From contig MKSU01000010.1 in assembly GCA_001897375.1 (NCBI GenBank), forward strand, positions 86,312 through 150,311: 64,000 bases of DNA, given 5' to 3'. Shown one piece after another: positions 9,446 through 18,423 of this stretch; within the stretch, counting starts at the first letter, position 1, and each line of letters begins with the position of its first letter. Origin of the DNA: Sphingomonas sp. 67-36. Lineage in GTDB: Bacteria; Pseudomonadota; Alphaproteobacteria; Sphingomonadales; Sphingomonadaceae. The notes under the pieces are model-generated. The model was not told the DNA's origin. It did no database searches and saw only the letters and a list, made by a program, of their open reading frames with translations. Made by a program: the position numbers and the translations under genes.

Positions 9446-10339
9446 TCAGGCGGCCTTCCTGAGCTTGAGCTTCTCGCGCACCGCCGCCGGCCCCATCACA
9501 TTGACGTTCATCGCCTCGATGATCGCGCGGGCGCGGTCGACGAGATCGCCGTTCGACGCCTTCACCCCGCGCGAGAGATACAGGTTGTCCTCCAGCCCGA
9601 CACGCACATTGCCGCCCGCCAGCACCGCCATCGCCACATACGGCAACTGGCGCGGCCCGATCGAGAAGGCGGAGAAGGTCGCGCCGGCGGGAAGCTGGGC
9701 GACCATCGCCATCGTCGTCATCGGATCGTCCGGCGCGCCATAGGGGATGCCCATGCAGAGCTGGATCATCAGCGGATCGTCGAGCAGCGCTTCCTTGACG
9801 AGATCCTTCACGAACACGAGGTGACCGAAATCGAACACCTCCAGCTCCGGCCGCACGCCAAGCTCCTGCACGCGCTTCGCCATCGTGCGCAGGTGCGTCG
9901 GCGTGTTGGTCATCACATAATCGCCGGCCGAGAAGTTCATCGTGCCGCAGTCGAGCGTGCAGATTTCCGGCAGCAGCTTCTCGACATGCACCAGCCGCTC
10001 CAGCGGGCCGATCATGTCGGTGCCGACCGGATTGAGCGGCAGCGGCGTCTCGCCCGGCCCGAACACGACGTCGCCACCCATGCCGGCGGTGAGGTTGATG
10101 ATCACGTCGGTGTCCGATTCGCGGATGCGTTCCACCACCTCGCGATAGAGCGACGGATCGCGGCTGGCGGCGCCGGTTTCGGGATCGCGGACATGAATAT
10201 GCGCAATCGCCGCGCCCGCCTTCGCCGCCTCGATCGACGCCTCGGCGATCTGCTTCGGCGTGATCGGCAGGCCGGGATGCCGGCTGGCGGTATCGCCCGA
10301 TCCCGTCACGGCGCAGGTGATGAACACGTCGCTTTGCAT
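9446..10339 (-). CDS. BKACE-family 3-keto acid cleavage enzyme (dehydrocarnitine cleavage)
   Basis: 297-residue beta-keto acid cleavage enzyme (formerly DUF849), a zinc TIM barrel. The N-terminal [21 protein letters not shown] and [10 protein letters not shown] carry the family signature with the HxH metal ligands, and NLTAGMGG and [10 protein letters not shown] are further conserved blocks. In carnitine loci this enzyme condenses dehydrocarnitine with acetyl-CoA to give betainyl-CoA and acetoacetate; the next gene, fused to a thioesterase, supports that substrate. A ribosome site (GAGAGG) lies just ahead of the ATG. It is the first gene of the operon and faces the regulator across a 110-bp gap. 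Confidence 0.9.
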   Translation of the reverse strand: MQSDVFITCAVTGSGDTASRHPGLPITPKQIAEASIEAAKAGAAIAHIHVRDPETGAASRDPSLYREVVERIRESDTDVIINLTAGMGGDVVFGPGETPLPLNPVGTDMIGPLERLVHVEKLLPEICTLDCGTMNFSAGDYVMTNTPTHLRTMAKRVQELGVRPELEVFDFGHLVFVKDLVKEALLDDPLMIQLCMGIPYGAPDDPMTTMAMVAQLPAGATFSAFSIGPRQLPYVAMAVLAGGNVRVGLEDNLYLSRGVKASNGDLVDRARAIIEAMNVNVMGPAAVREKLKLRKAA

Positions 10340-10395
10340 GTGGCCCTCTCGCTATCCTGCCGGGAAGTCTGCTTGACGCTTTCGCGATGCGTGGG

Positions 10396-10425
10396 GTGAT
10401 AAGCGACATAATTGGTGCATTTCAC
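10396..10425. promoter_or_regulatory. Imperfect 30-bp palindrome between regulator and carnitine operon
   Basis: Half-sites GTGATAAGC (10396-10404) and GCATTTCAC (10417-10425) are inverted, and the inner CA/TG bases also pair; 11 of 15 positions are symmetric. It lies in the divergent region between the BKACE gene and the GATase1/AraC regulator, where that protein would be expected to bind. Operator function is inference. Confidence 0.4.
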
Positions 10426-10450
10426 GACAAAAGATGCTTCAATCCGCGTC

Positions 10451-11404
10451 ATGGCCGATGGCGTCGAGACGGTGGATTTCCTGCTGGTGGAGGGCTTTTC
10501 CGCGCTCGCCTTCTTCTCGGCGGTCGAGCCGCTGCGCGTCGCCAATCGCATCGCCGGGCGGACGGTCTTTGCGTGGCGGCTCCATTCGGAAAACGGCGAG
10601 CCGGTGCCGGCGTCGAGCGCGATGCGCTTCCCGGTCGATCGTCCGCTGGCGGCGATCGCCGCGCCGGGCACGCTGATCGTCTGTGCCGGCTTCCGGCCGG
10701 AGCGCGCGGTCGGGCGCGCCGGTCTCGCGGCGCTGCGCCGTTTCGCGCACGACGGCGGGCGGCTCGGCGCGCTCGATACCGGCGTCGAGGTGCTGGCGCG
10801 TGCCGGCGTCGCGGGGCGCGGGCCGGTCGCGATCCACTGGGAGGCGGCGCCCGAGTTCCGCGAGCGCTGGCCGGACATCCCCGTCACCGACGCGCTCTAC
10901 GCGATCGGCGAGCGCGTGTTCACCTGCGCCGGGGGGACGGCGGCGCTCGACATGATGCTGGAGCGGCTGGCGCTGAGCCACGGCCTCGCCTTCGCCCATG
11001 CGGTGTCGGAGCAGTTCATCCATGACCGCATCCGCCGCGCGGGCGAGGCGCAGCGGATGGCGCTCGGCCGGCGACTGGCGGTGCGCAACCGCGCGGTGCT
11101 GGGGGTGATCACGGTGATGGAGGCGCATCTCGACGCGCCGCTCGCCTCCGCCGCGCTGGCGGCGCGCGCCGGGCTGTCGGTGCGGCAGGTCGAGCGGCTG
11201 TTCGACGCGCATGTCGGCATGTCGCCGCAGGATTATTACCGCCGGCTGCGCGTCGAGCGGGCGCGGGCGATGCTGGAAACCACCGAGATGCGCGTGCTCG
11301 ATGTGGCGCTGGCGACCGGGTTCGATTCAGCCTCCGCGCTTGCCCGTGTGTTTCGTCGGGCTTTCGGCATTAGCCCGGCAGCGGTGCGCAAGCCAGGGCG
11401 CTGA
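10451..11404 (+). CDS. GlxA/CdhR-like regulator (GATase1 domain plus AraC HTH)
   Basis: 317 residues from ATG at 10451; a TTG 39 bases upstream is possible but adds an uncharacteristic tail. The N-terminal DJ-1/PfpI-like domain (about 5-185, starting VDFLLVEGFSALAFFS) senses a ligand, and the C-terminal AraC domain has two helix-turn-helices (LAARAGLSVRQVERLF and VALATGFDSASALARVF). This architecture is shared with CdhR, the carnitine-responsive activator of Pseudomonas, and with GbdR. Divergent placement from the carnitine genes supports the same role. Ligand identity (carnitine) is inference from context. Confidence 0.88.
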   Translation: MADGVETVDFLLVEGFSALAFFSAVEPLRVANRIAGRTVFAWRLHSENGEPVPASSAMRFPVDRPLAAIAAPGTLIVCAGFRPERAVGRAGLAALRRFAHDGGRLGALDTGVEVLARAGVAGRGPVAIHWEAAPEFRERWPDIPVTDALYAIGERVFTCAGGTAALDMMLERLALSHGLAFAHAVSEQFIHDRIRRAGEAQRMALGRRLAVRNRAVLGVITVMEAHLDAPLASAALAARAGLSVRQVERLFDAHVGMSPQDYYRRLRVERARAMLETTEMRVLDVALATGFDSASALARVFRRAFGISPAAVRKPGR

Positions 11405-11495
11405 ACCCCCTTGCGGGGCCAAAAAGCCGGCCCCAGCATCGCGTGCGTACATACGGGCGCGCGCCGAAGCCGCCCCGAAACAGGGAGGAGCGGCG

Positions 11496-12883
11496 ATGTC
11501 GAGCCAGTCATTGATCGAGGTGCGGTCGATCGATTTCGTGCCGCTGGAGGAGCGGCACGGCAAGGTGTGGCACCTGTGGCCGATCTGGTTCGCGGGCGAC
11601 GCGCATCTCGCCACGCTCGCGACGGGCGCGCTGGGCATCGCGATGGGGATCAACCTGTTCTGGTCGATCGTCGCGATCGTCGGGGGATGCGCGCTCGGCA
11701 CCTTCTTCATGGCGTTCCACGCGGCGCAGGGGCCGCAACTCGGCCTGCCGCAGATGATCCAGTCGCGGCCGCAGTTCGGGCACCTCGGCGCGCTGCTGGT
11801 GTGGGGCGTCGCGCTGGTCACCTATATCGGATATAACGCCTTCAATCAGGTGCTTGCCGGGCAGACGATGCGCGAGTTGGCGGCGCTGCCGGTGCATCCG
11901 ACGATGGTGGTGTTCACGTTGGTCGGCCTGGGCGTGGCGCTGATCGGATGCGACCTGATCCATCGGGCGCAGCGCGTGCTGGCCTTCACGCTGATCGTGA
12001 TCCTCGCGGTGTTCAGCGTCGGCGCGATGCTGTTCGTGCCGCTGCCGGCGGGGCAGCTCGATCCGGGCAGGTTCCTGGTCGTGCCGTTCATGATGCAGTT
12101 CTTCGCGGCGGCGGCCTATCAGCTCAGCTGGTCGATCTACGTTTCGGATTATTCGCGCTACCTGCCGCCCGACGTCGGCGTGCGATCGGCCTTCTGGTGG
12201 ACCTTCGCCGGCGCGATGATCGGCGGGGTGTGGATGATGCTGGTCGGCGCAATCGCGGTCGCCGCCTTCCCGCACATGAACGTGATCGCCGCCGCGCGCG
12301 TGGTGGGCGATGCCATCATCTCCGGCTTCGGCACCGTGCTGCTGGTGGTCGCCTTCGCCAGCCTGATCACCGCCACCTCGCTCAATTTCTACGGCGCCTC
12401 GCTCACCCTGCTCAGCATCGCGGACGCGTTCCGCAAGGTGACGGCGTCGGTGAGGAACAGGGTGATCGCGCTGGTGATCGTGATGCTCGCATCATCGATC
12501 CTCTCCTTCTCCGCCTCGGGCAGTTTCATGCACCAATATGAGCTGCTGCTGTCGATCCTGATCTACCTGTTCACGCCGTGGACCGCGATCAACCTCGTCG
12601 ATTTCTACATCGTGCGGAAATGCCATTATTCGATTCCCGACATCTTCGATCCCGACGGCATCTACGGCCGGTGGAACGCGGCGGGGCTGATCGCCTATCT
12701 GATCGGCTTCGCGGCGATGGTACCTTCAGCACGCATCTGTTCACCGGCACGGCGGCGCGGCTGATGGGCGGGGTGGACGTGTCGATGCTGATCGGCCTGC
12801 CGGTTTCCGCCTTCGCCTATCTGTGGCTGTGCCGGCGTGAAAAGACCGTGGAGTTCACGGAGGAGCGTGTCGCCCAACCATAA
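11496..12883 (+). pseudogene. NCS1-family cytosine/purine permease, frameshifted near C-terminus
   Basis: Starts MSSQSLIEVRSIDFVPLEER at ATG 11496 behind AGGGAGGAG. It has the NCS1 features (IWFAGDAHLATLATG, YIGYNAFNQVLAGQTM, INLVDFYIVRK) and about 11-12 membrane helices. In the starting frame it reads to FAAMV at 12722 and then into an unrelated tail that stops at 12764. The expected continuation (TFSTHLFTGTAARLMGG, a last helix, stop at 12883) is in the -1 frame, so one base is missing near 12720-12726. Only the last helix region is affected. It may be a true recent inactivation or a base-calling error. The substrate, a nucleobase or related compound, is not resolvable. Confidence 0.8.
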
Positions 12884-12906
12884 GCAAAACGCGCCTTGAC
12901 CATAAG
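12877..12906. repeat. Direct repeat ACCATAAG x2, 22 bp apart
   Basis: ACCATAAG occurs at 12877-12884, spanning the permease stop, and at 12899-12906. The spacing is exactly two helical turns, upstream of the TonB receptor gene. A tandem regulator site is possible. Confidence 0.3.
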
Positions 12907-13038
12907 AACCTTTGCTGAATAGCCTCGCGCTCAAGCAGTTTCATAGCAGTAGAAGCAACAAAAACACGTCCGATGGATCGACAGCCGGGAATGTCGATTC
13001 CCGGGGCGATGGTGATCGTGATCAAAGGGGGGATAGAT

Positions 13039-15321
13039 ATGGTTCGACATCAGCTTCTGGCCGGCGCCGCCGCCTTCGTCGCCCTGACGCTGCCGGCATT
13101 GCCCGCGACGGCGCAAGCGCACGACGATGCCGCGCAGGAAGATATCGTCGTTTACGGCAAGGGCGAGACGCGGCAGGTGCAGACGCTCACCGCTGCCGAT
13201 ATCGCCGCCAGCGCGCCGGGCACCAGTGCGCTCAAGGTGCTGGAGAAGCTGCCGAGCGTGTCCTTCCAGTCGGCGAACGCGCTGGGCACCAACGAATGGT
13301 CGACGCGCATCTCGGTGCGCAGCTTCGCGCAGAATCAACTCGGCTTCACGCTGGACGACGTGCCGCTGGGCGACATGAGCTATGCCAATTTCAACGGCCT
13401 GCACATCAGCCGCGCGATCGCGTCGGAGAACATCGCCCGGTCCACGCTGGCGCAGGGCTCGGGCGCGCTCGATACGGCGTCCAGCTCCAATCTCGGCGGC
13501 ACGCTGCAATTCTTCAGCAAGACGCCGGACGACAAGATGGGTGGCGATCTGGAGGCGAGCTACGGCAGCTCGAACGCCTATCGCCTGTTCGGCCGGCTGG
13601 AGAGTGGCGATATCGGCGGCGGGGTGAAAGGCTATGTCAGCGGTTCGTGGCTCGATGCGCCGAAATGGAAGGGCGAGGGCAAGCAGCAGGCGTGGTCGAT
13701 CAACAGCAAGCTGCTGATCCCGCTCGGCGCGCAGGGCAGCATCACCGCCTTCGCCAATTATTCGGATTTCAAGGACGACGACTACATGGACACGTCCCTG
13801 GCCCTGATAAAAAAATACGGCTGGGACTGGGATTACATCCGCAACGACTATCCCACCGCGCTGGCGATCGCCAAGAACCTTCAGTCCGATCTGGTATATT
13901 ACAGCAAATATTGCGCGAACTACCCCGGATATTCGCAGACGATCTGCGCCGACGATACCTATTACAACGGCTATGGCCTGCGTAAGGATTTCCTCGCCGG
14001 CGCGAATATCGATTACAAGTTCAGCGACGCGGTATCGATCCGCCTGACCCCTTATTATCACCACAACAAGGGCATCGGCACATGGTGGACCCCTTATGTC
14101 GGCACACCGGGCGGCGCGGCGCTCTCGATCCGCTCGACCGCTTACGATATCGATCGCGGCGGGCTGACCGGCGCGCTGACCTTCAAGGTGGCGAACCATA
14201 CGATCGAGGCCGGCGGCTGGTACGAGCACAACAGCTATGTGCTGACGCGCGAATATTTCCCGCTCGCGGCAGGCAACGTGTCGAGCATCGACAATCGCGA
14301 ATGGCCGCAGAACCCGTTCTACATCGATTATAAATACGACGATACGATCGATACCTATCAATATTTCGTGCAGGATACCTGGCAGGTCACGCCGGACTTC
14401 AAGATCAGCGCCGGCTTCAAGGGGCTGAACGTCAAGATCGACAACAGGCTCGATCCGGCGAGCCAGGGCTCGCTCGCGGCGCGCGACACGACCGGCAAGC
14501 TCCAGTCGAAGGATATGTTCATCCCGCAGGCCGGCGCGAACTACAGCTTCTCGGACGCGATCGAGGGCTTCGTCAGCTACGCCGAGAACATGCGCGCCTT
14601 CACGATCGAGCCGTTCCAGACCAGCAAGGCCGGTTTTCAGGCGATCCAGCATGCGATCAAGCCAGAAACCTCCTGGACGCTGGAAGGCGGCCTGCGCTTC
14701 CACCTGCCTGACTTCGAGGGGTCGATCGCCGGCTATCACGTCAAGTTCAGCAACCGCCTGCTGTCGATCCAGAATTGCGCGGCGGTGGTTGGCTGCCCGA
14801 GCGTGCTGTCGAACGTCGGCTCGGTCACCACCAACGGCGTCGAACTGGCGGGAACCTATCGCTTCACCCCCGTCCTCTCGCTCTACGGCTCCTATGCCTA
14901 CACCGACGCGACCTATGACGACGACGTGACCAGCAACAACGTCACCTATGCGACCACGGGCAAGGCAGTGGTCAACACGCCGAAGCATCTCGCCAACGGG
15001 AGTCTCTCGTATGACGATGGCGCGATCATCGCCCGGATCGGCGGCAACTATCAGAGCCGGCGCTATTATACCTACACCAACGACGCCAGCGCGCCGGGCC
15101 GGGTGCTGGTCGACGTGACGCTGGGCTATCGCTTCCATGATACCGGTGGCCTGCTCGACGGGCTGGAGATCCAGGGCAACGTCACCAACCTGTTCGACAA
15201 GAAATATGTCGGCACGCTAGGGCAGAACGGCTTCGCTTTCACCGATCCGAACCGCACGCTCCAGTCGATGCTGGTCGGCGCGCCGCGACAAGCGTTCATC
15301 TCGCTGCGGAAGAGGTTCTGA
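13039..15321 (+). CDS. TonB-dependent outer-membrane receptor
   Basis: 760 residues from ATG 13039, preceded by AAGGGGGGA. Signal peptide MVRHQLLAGAAAFVALTLPA, cleaved near TAQA. Then a TonB-box-like stretch (EDIVVYGKGE), a plug domain (about 40-160, LKVLEKLPSVSFQS, IARSTLAQGSGALDTASSSN) and a 22-strand barrel ending in the aromatic terminal strand FISLRKRF. TonB receptors import bulky or scarce nutrients in sphingomonads. It follows the NCS1 permease by about 155 bases, hinting at a nitrogenous-base ligand. The substrate is unknown. Confidence 0.9.
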   Translation: MVRHQLLAGAAAFVALTLPALPATAQAHDDAAQEDIVVYGKGETRQVQTLTAADIAASAPGTSALKVLEKLPSVSFQSANALGTNEWSTRISVRSFAQNQLGFTLDDVPLGDMSYANFNGLHISRAIASENIARSTLAQGSGALDTASSSNLGGTLQFFSKTPDDKMGGDLEASYGSSNAYRLFGRLESGDIGGGVKGYVSGSWLDAPKWKGEGKQQAWSINSKLLIPLGAQGSITAFANYSDFKDDDYMDTSLALIKKYGWDWDYIRNDYPTALAIAKNLQSDLVYYSKYCANYPGYSQTICADDTYYNGYGLRKDFLAGANIDYKFSDAVSIRLTPYYHHNKGIGTWWTPYVGTPGGAALSIRSTAYDIDRGGLTGALTFKVANHTIEAGGWYEHNSYVLTREYFPLAAGNVSSIDNREWPQNPFYIDYKYDDTIDTYQYFVQDTWQVTPDFKISAGFKGLNVKIDNRLDPASQGSLAARDTTGKLQSKDMFIPQAGANYSFSDAIEGFVSYAENMRAFTIEPFQTSKAGFQAIQHAIKPETSWTLEGGLRFHLPDFEGSIAGYHVKFSNRLLSIQNCAAVVGCPSVLSNVGSVTTNGVELAGTYRFTPVLSLYGSYAYTDATYDDDVTSNNVTYATTGKAVVNTPKHLANGSLSYDDGAIIARIGGNYQSRRYYTYTNDASAPGRVLVDVTLGYRFHDTGGLLDGLEIQGNVTNLFDKKYVGTLGQNGFAFTDPNRTLQSMLVGAPRQAFISLRKRF

Positions 15322-15763
15322 ACACCGTAGGTCGGGGCCGATGTGTTCGTCGTAACCCTGCCACGTCGTGGAGCATGTGCGCGCATAACGTGCGTTGGCG
15401 TTCAACGGCCGGATTTTACCCAGATAGTGCGTTTCTGAGCCGAGGAGGACCGCCGACGGGACGGGCGTCGGTGCATCGCTCTTGATGCCTTGCTATAGCC
15501 ACATGACTGGCGGTTATTCGGGCGGGCAGGGGGCATGAGCGGGTTACCGCTCGGCTATCTCACCAGTTCCGGCGAGCGCGCCGCCGCGAGGCCCAGGAAA
15601 TAACTGCGCATGGCGTGCGGACTCCGATTGCCTCGATGGTTTGCAACCGCTGCGGCGTTCATTCCGTTCCGGCGTCGCCAGCGGAAATAAATCTATGTTT
15701 CAAAATAAATCCTTTGGGAGAAAACCGGCGTCCCATGCATTGTGTTTCGCACGAGGCGTTTCA
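15322..15763. other. 442-bp gap with no convincing gene
   Basis: Between the TonB receptor and the small membrane protein. It holds one short reading frame, 15535-15603, beginning MSGLPLGYLTSSGERAAA behind AGGGGGC, which resembles the N-terminus of a cytochrome oxidase subunit II and stops after 23 residues. It may be a gene remnant. No RNA gene or terminator was identified; the remainder looks non-coding. Confidence 0.4.
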
Positions 15764-15895
15764 ATGAATCAGCATCGCGATCCCGGAAGACGCAGGATAG
15801 GCAAGGGGCTTGCCTCGATTTTCGTTATCATCGCCGGGCTGGCGCTGGTGATTTTCGTGGGGTTCAACGTATATTATCTGGTGCGCGCGAAGTGA
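15764..15895 (+). CDS. Small single-helix membrane protein, possible anchor of the following cytochrome c
   Basis: 43 residues from ATG 15764: a basic N-terminus (NQHRDPGRRRIGKG), then one transmembrane helix (LASIFVIIAGLALVIFVGFN) and a short tail YYLVRAK before TGA. A frame-open extension to 15641 exists but starts poorly. The next gene, a cytochrome c domain, is in the same reading frame and has no signal of its own, so this may be the severed N-terminus of a membrane-anchored cytochrome c. As an independent peptide no function is known to me. Confidence 0.5.
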   Translation: MNQHRDPGRRRIGKGLASIFVIIAGLALVIFVGFNVYYLVRAK

Positions 15896-15946
15896 CCGCG
15901 CGGAATTGCAAAAAATCCTATTCCGGGTCCGCCCGCCGTTGAATCC

Positions 15947-16327
15947 ATGTCGAAAGCGCGAGTTCGGCCGCGGGCGCCGAGGCTTTACGAGCAGCGCTGC
16001 ATTGCCTGTCACGGCGGTCCAGGCATCGCGCGGGCGCAATGGGCGAGCGCCATGCTCCCCACGCCGCCCTATCTGGTCGGTGCTTCAGCGCGATGGTCTC
16101 ATGTCGAGCTTTACACGCTGGTCCATGACGGCGTTAAAATGACCGGTATGCCGGCATGGGGCGAAGTCTCCTCGCCGGAGGAGATCGCAAAGATCGTCGC
16201 GCTGGTCGAAGCGATACCGAAAATGACGCCGGATCAATTCGAGGCGCTTCGACGGGAAGCCGCACGCGGCGAAACTGCATTCGAACGGAGACGTACTGCT
16301 GCTCAAGGCGAATCCCGCGCGCGCTAG
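15947..16327 (+). CDS. Cytochrome c domain protein lacking a signal peptide
   Basis: 126 residues with one heme-binding CIACH near residue 18 and a Met-ligand region VKMTGMPAWGE. It resembles the small membrane-anchored mono-heme cytochromes c of alphaproteobacteria. As written it has no signal peptide or anchor, which a c-type cytochrome needs for heme attachment in the periplasm. The open frame extends upstream without a stop to the TGA at 15893-15895 that ends the small membrane protein, so the two probably form one gene interrupted by that TGA. The 3' end overlaps the convergent DUF72 gene by 4 bases. Possibly a pseudogene. Confidence 0.6.
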   Translation: MSKARVRPRAPRLYEQRCIACHGGPGIARAQWASAMLPTPPYLVGASARWSHVELYTLVHDGVKMTGMPAWGEVSSPEEIAKIVALVEAIPKMTPDQFEALRREAARGETAFERRRTAAQGESRAR

Positions 16328-17073
16328 CGACGTTGGTGTTCATTTTGATCTGATGGCCCGCTATGCAGGAGTTCCATTAGCGACAGCGCGTTGCCTGTGG
16401 CGGCGAACGCTGCGGTGTTGTCGAATATGCACCATGGTGTGATTCCGCGGTCGGTTTCCGCGCGAAGGCGCTCTGCGCAAAGTGCGATCGCCTGTGCGCT
16501 GTACATCGAGTGATACATTACCGGCGATCCATGCAGGCGCCAGTATGTCAGGCCGCGCCATCCCCCGGGAGCGGCGGCTGCCGCTACCGGCGCCGGATCG
16601 GCACCGGCCCGCGCAATTTGAAGCCGATCGAGAGCCGCATCGGCTTCATCGGTGAACCATGTCGCATTGCGCGGCTCGCAGGCGATTTCCGCATCGATCG
16701 CCTCCCGCAACTTGGTGAAGAATCGGTTGGCGACGCTGGCGTCATAGCGGAGACTTGGCGGCAATTGCACCAGTAATACCGCCAGCTTGCTCCCCAGCTC
16801 TGTCACTTCGCCGGCGAACCGGGTGATCAGCGGATCGACGTCGATGAGTTTCGCGTGATGGGTGATTGTTCTCGGAACCTTCACCGAGAAGCGGAACGAT
16901 TCGGGTGTGCTTGCCGCCCATTTCTGCCAGGTCGAGGGCCGATGCGCCCGATAGAAGGAGGAGTTCACTTCCACCGCGTCGAATATCCGGGAATAGCGTT
17001 CCAGCGACGTGCCTTCTGCCGGAAAAGCTGCCGCGTCGCGGCTCGCAATGCTCCAGCTTGCTGTCCCTATCAT
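16324..17073 (-). CDS. DUF72 family protein
   Basis: 249 residues. The N-terminal MIGTASWSI and internal FDAVEVNSSFYRAHRPSTWQ are classic DUF72 blocks (TIM-barrel fold, YecE-like), with FRFSVKVPRTITH and LVQLPPSLRYD. Start chosen at ATG 17073 with GAGAG five bases upstream; the frame stays open to 17190. Biochemical function of the family is undefined. It lies 64 bases behind the DUF1989 gene on the same strand and may belong to that operon. Confidence 0.8.
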   Translation of the reverse strand: MIGTASWSIASRDAAAFPAEGTSLERYSRIFDAVEVNSSFYRAHRPSTWQKWAASTPESFRFSVKVPRTITHHAKLIDVDPLITRFAGEVTELGSKLAVLLVQLPPSLRYDASVANRFFTKLREAIDAEIACEPRNATWFTDEADAALDRLQIARAGADPAPVAAAAAPGGWRGLTYWRLHGSPVMYHSMYSAQAIALCAERLRAETDRGITPWCIFDNTAAFAATGNALSLMELLHSGPSDQNEHQRR

Positions 17074-17137
17074 CGCATCTCTCGGGCGACGACCTTCGCT
17101 TTTCCCCCGCGGATGCATCCCGATCGCACCAGTCTGT

Positions 17138-17740
17138 TTATTGGAGCGGTGCATCGATGCGGTAATGAATCGGCTTGAAGGAGCCGCCATTGGAATCGGG
17201 CGCCGAGCAGGCGGTCAGCCCGATGATCAGGTCCATCTCCGCGCGGAAGGAGATATGATCGCCTGCCTTGCTGATCGGCGGCAACACCTTGAGTCGGCCG
17301 GAATTTGCGTCGACGGGCACATTCATGAAGCAATTGAACGCGATCGGGATGTGGTCCGGGCCAATGCCATAAGGCTGCAATGCTTCCGCCAGGTTGCCGA
17401 AGCATCCGCGATGCGGCGGCAGGTCGGGGTAGAAATGCAGGAAGGTGTCGACCGAGCAAGGCGTAAGCAGGAAATCGTGGCATCCCACGCTGTCGTCGAC
17501 GATCGTCAGCATGACGCGCGAGCGGTTTGAGTAGAGTTTGTGCCCCACGGTGAGCCTGATCGTTTCGGCATAGTCGAGCGTGCGTCCCGAAGAGATAACC
17601 TCATCCGTATCTTCGGCATTATAGGCGAGCAGATCGGCGACCTGCTCGCCGCGTGGATCGATCACGGTCAGCGTGGCGCCTTGGGGGAGGCGGAAAGCGG
17701 TGCCGCTGCGCTCGGGGATGACCTGCACCTCGGGGGTCAT
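17138..17740 (-). CDS. DUF1989 / urea carboxylase-associated family protein
   Basis: 200 residues. Conserved blocks: GATLTVIDPRGEQVADLLAY, SSGRTLDYAETIRLT, LYSNRSRVMLTIVDD, GCHDFLLTPCS and FNCFMNVPVD, with the Cys/His residues that bind zinc in the family. Characterised members include the carboxyguanidine deiminase subunits of guanidine degradation. The ATG overlaps the stop of the YqcI/YcgG gene (ATGA). No urea or guanidine carboxylase is adjacent, so the reaction is open; an activity on a guanidino or N-oxygenated product of the partner is inference. Confidence 0.85.
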   Translation of the reverse strand: MTPEVQVIPERSGTAFRLPQGATLTVIDPRGEQVADLLAYNAEDTDEVISSGRTLDYAETIRLTVGHKLYSNRSRVMLTIVDDSVGCHDFLLTPCSVDTFLHFYPDLPPHRGCFGNLAEALQPYGIGPDHIPIAFNCFMNVPVDANSGRLKVLPPISKAGDHISFRAEMDLIIGLTACSAPDSNGGSFKPIHYRIDAPLQ

Positions 17741-18423
17741 TCGATCTTCCCGCGATATTCGAACGGCGCTTGCCAGTCTTGATCCACTATCCGGCCCGAA
17801 TATTGCCGCGCTTCGCTTGCCTCTCCGTGGCGGGCGAGCATCGGGTTGATGGAGCCGGCGAGCCGCTCGTCGCGGACGAGTATCTTCTTACGCAACCCTT
17901 CATATTTGTCGGCGTCGCGCAGGCGCTCGAATTGGTCGTGCAGGTTGAACACCAGTGCGGGGTGTTCGAAACGGCGCGCCGGGCGACTGGCGTTCGGGTT
18001 CAGCCCGACGATAAAGAATGCCTCCCCGCCAAAGCTTAGCGAGAAATGCGGGTTCACGGGATCTGCGCTTACGCGTGCGTCATATTCCTGACCGCGCCAT
18101 ACGTCCTTGTCGCTGAGCGATTGCACGCGCGCCCACAACGCTGCCTCGAACTCCCGCTCGGTCAGGTCCGTGGGGCCGTCGAAGACCACGGCATAACTTT
18201 GGAAGATAACGGGATCGGCGCGATAGTCCTGGGCGAACCGCAGCAACCCTTCATGAATCCTCAGGTCATCCCACGCGCTGTCGATACGGTCGCAGGCCAG
18301 AACGGTAAGGCGACCATGCGCGAGCGCAGATTTCGCTCCCACGCACGGGAACGATGCTGCCGCGACTTGCGCGAAAAGTTTTCGCTCAAGCTTTACCTGA
18401 GCTTCGTGGGTCCAATGAAACAT
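17737..18423 (-). CDS. YqcI/YcgG family heme-dependent N-oxygenase homologue
   Basis: 228 residues, the usual length. Family blocks include SFPCVGAKSALAHGRLTV near the N-terminus, the central SADPVNPHFSLSFGGEAFFIVGLNPNASRPARR split by short variations, and ALVFNLHDQFERLR. A characterised relative is GntA of the guanitoxin pathway, a heme enzyme that N-hydroxylates a guanidino group. The conserved HF/SFGG and LHDQF region probably contains heme-ligating His. First gene of a two- or three-gene operon with DUF1989 and perhaps DUF72. Substrate unknown. Confidence 0.8.
   Translation of the reverse strand: MFHWTHEAQVKLERKLFAQVAAASFPCVGAKSALAHGRLTVLACDRIDSAWDDLRIHEGLLRFAQDYRADPVIFQSYAVVFDGPTDLTEREFEAALWARVQSLSDKDVWRGQEYDARVSADPVNPHFSLSFGGEAFFIVGLNPNASRPARRFEHPALVFNLHDQFERLRDADKYEGLRKKILVRDERLAGSINPMLARHGEASEARQYSGRIVDQDWQAPFEYRGKIE

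Noticed and set aside
12931-15138. 735-codon minus-strand frame opposite the TonB receptor
   Set aside because: Antisense shadow; the plus-strand protein has signal peptide, plug and barrel features.
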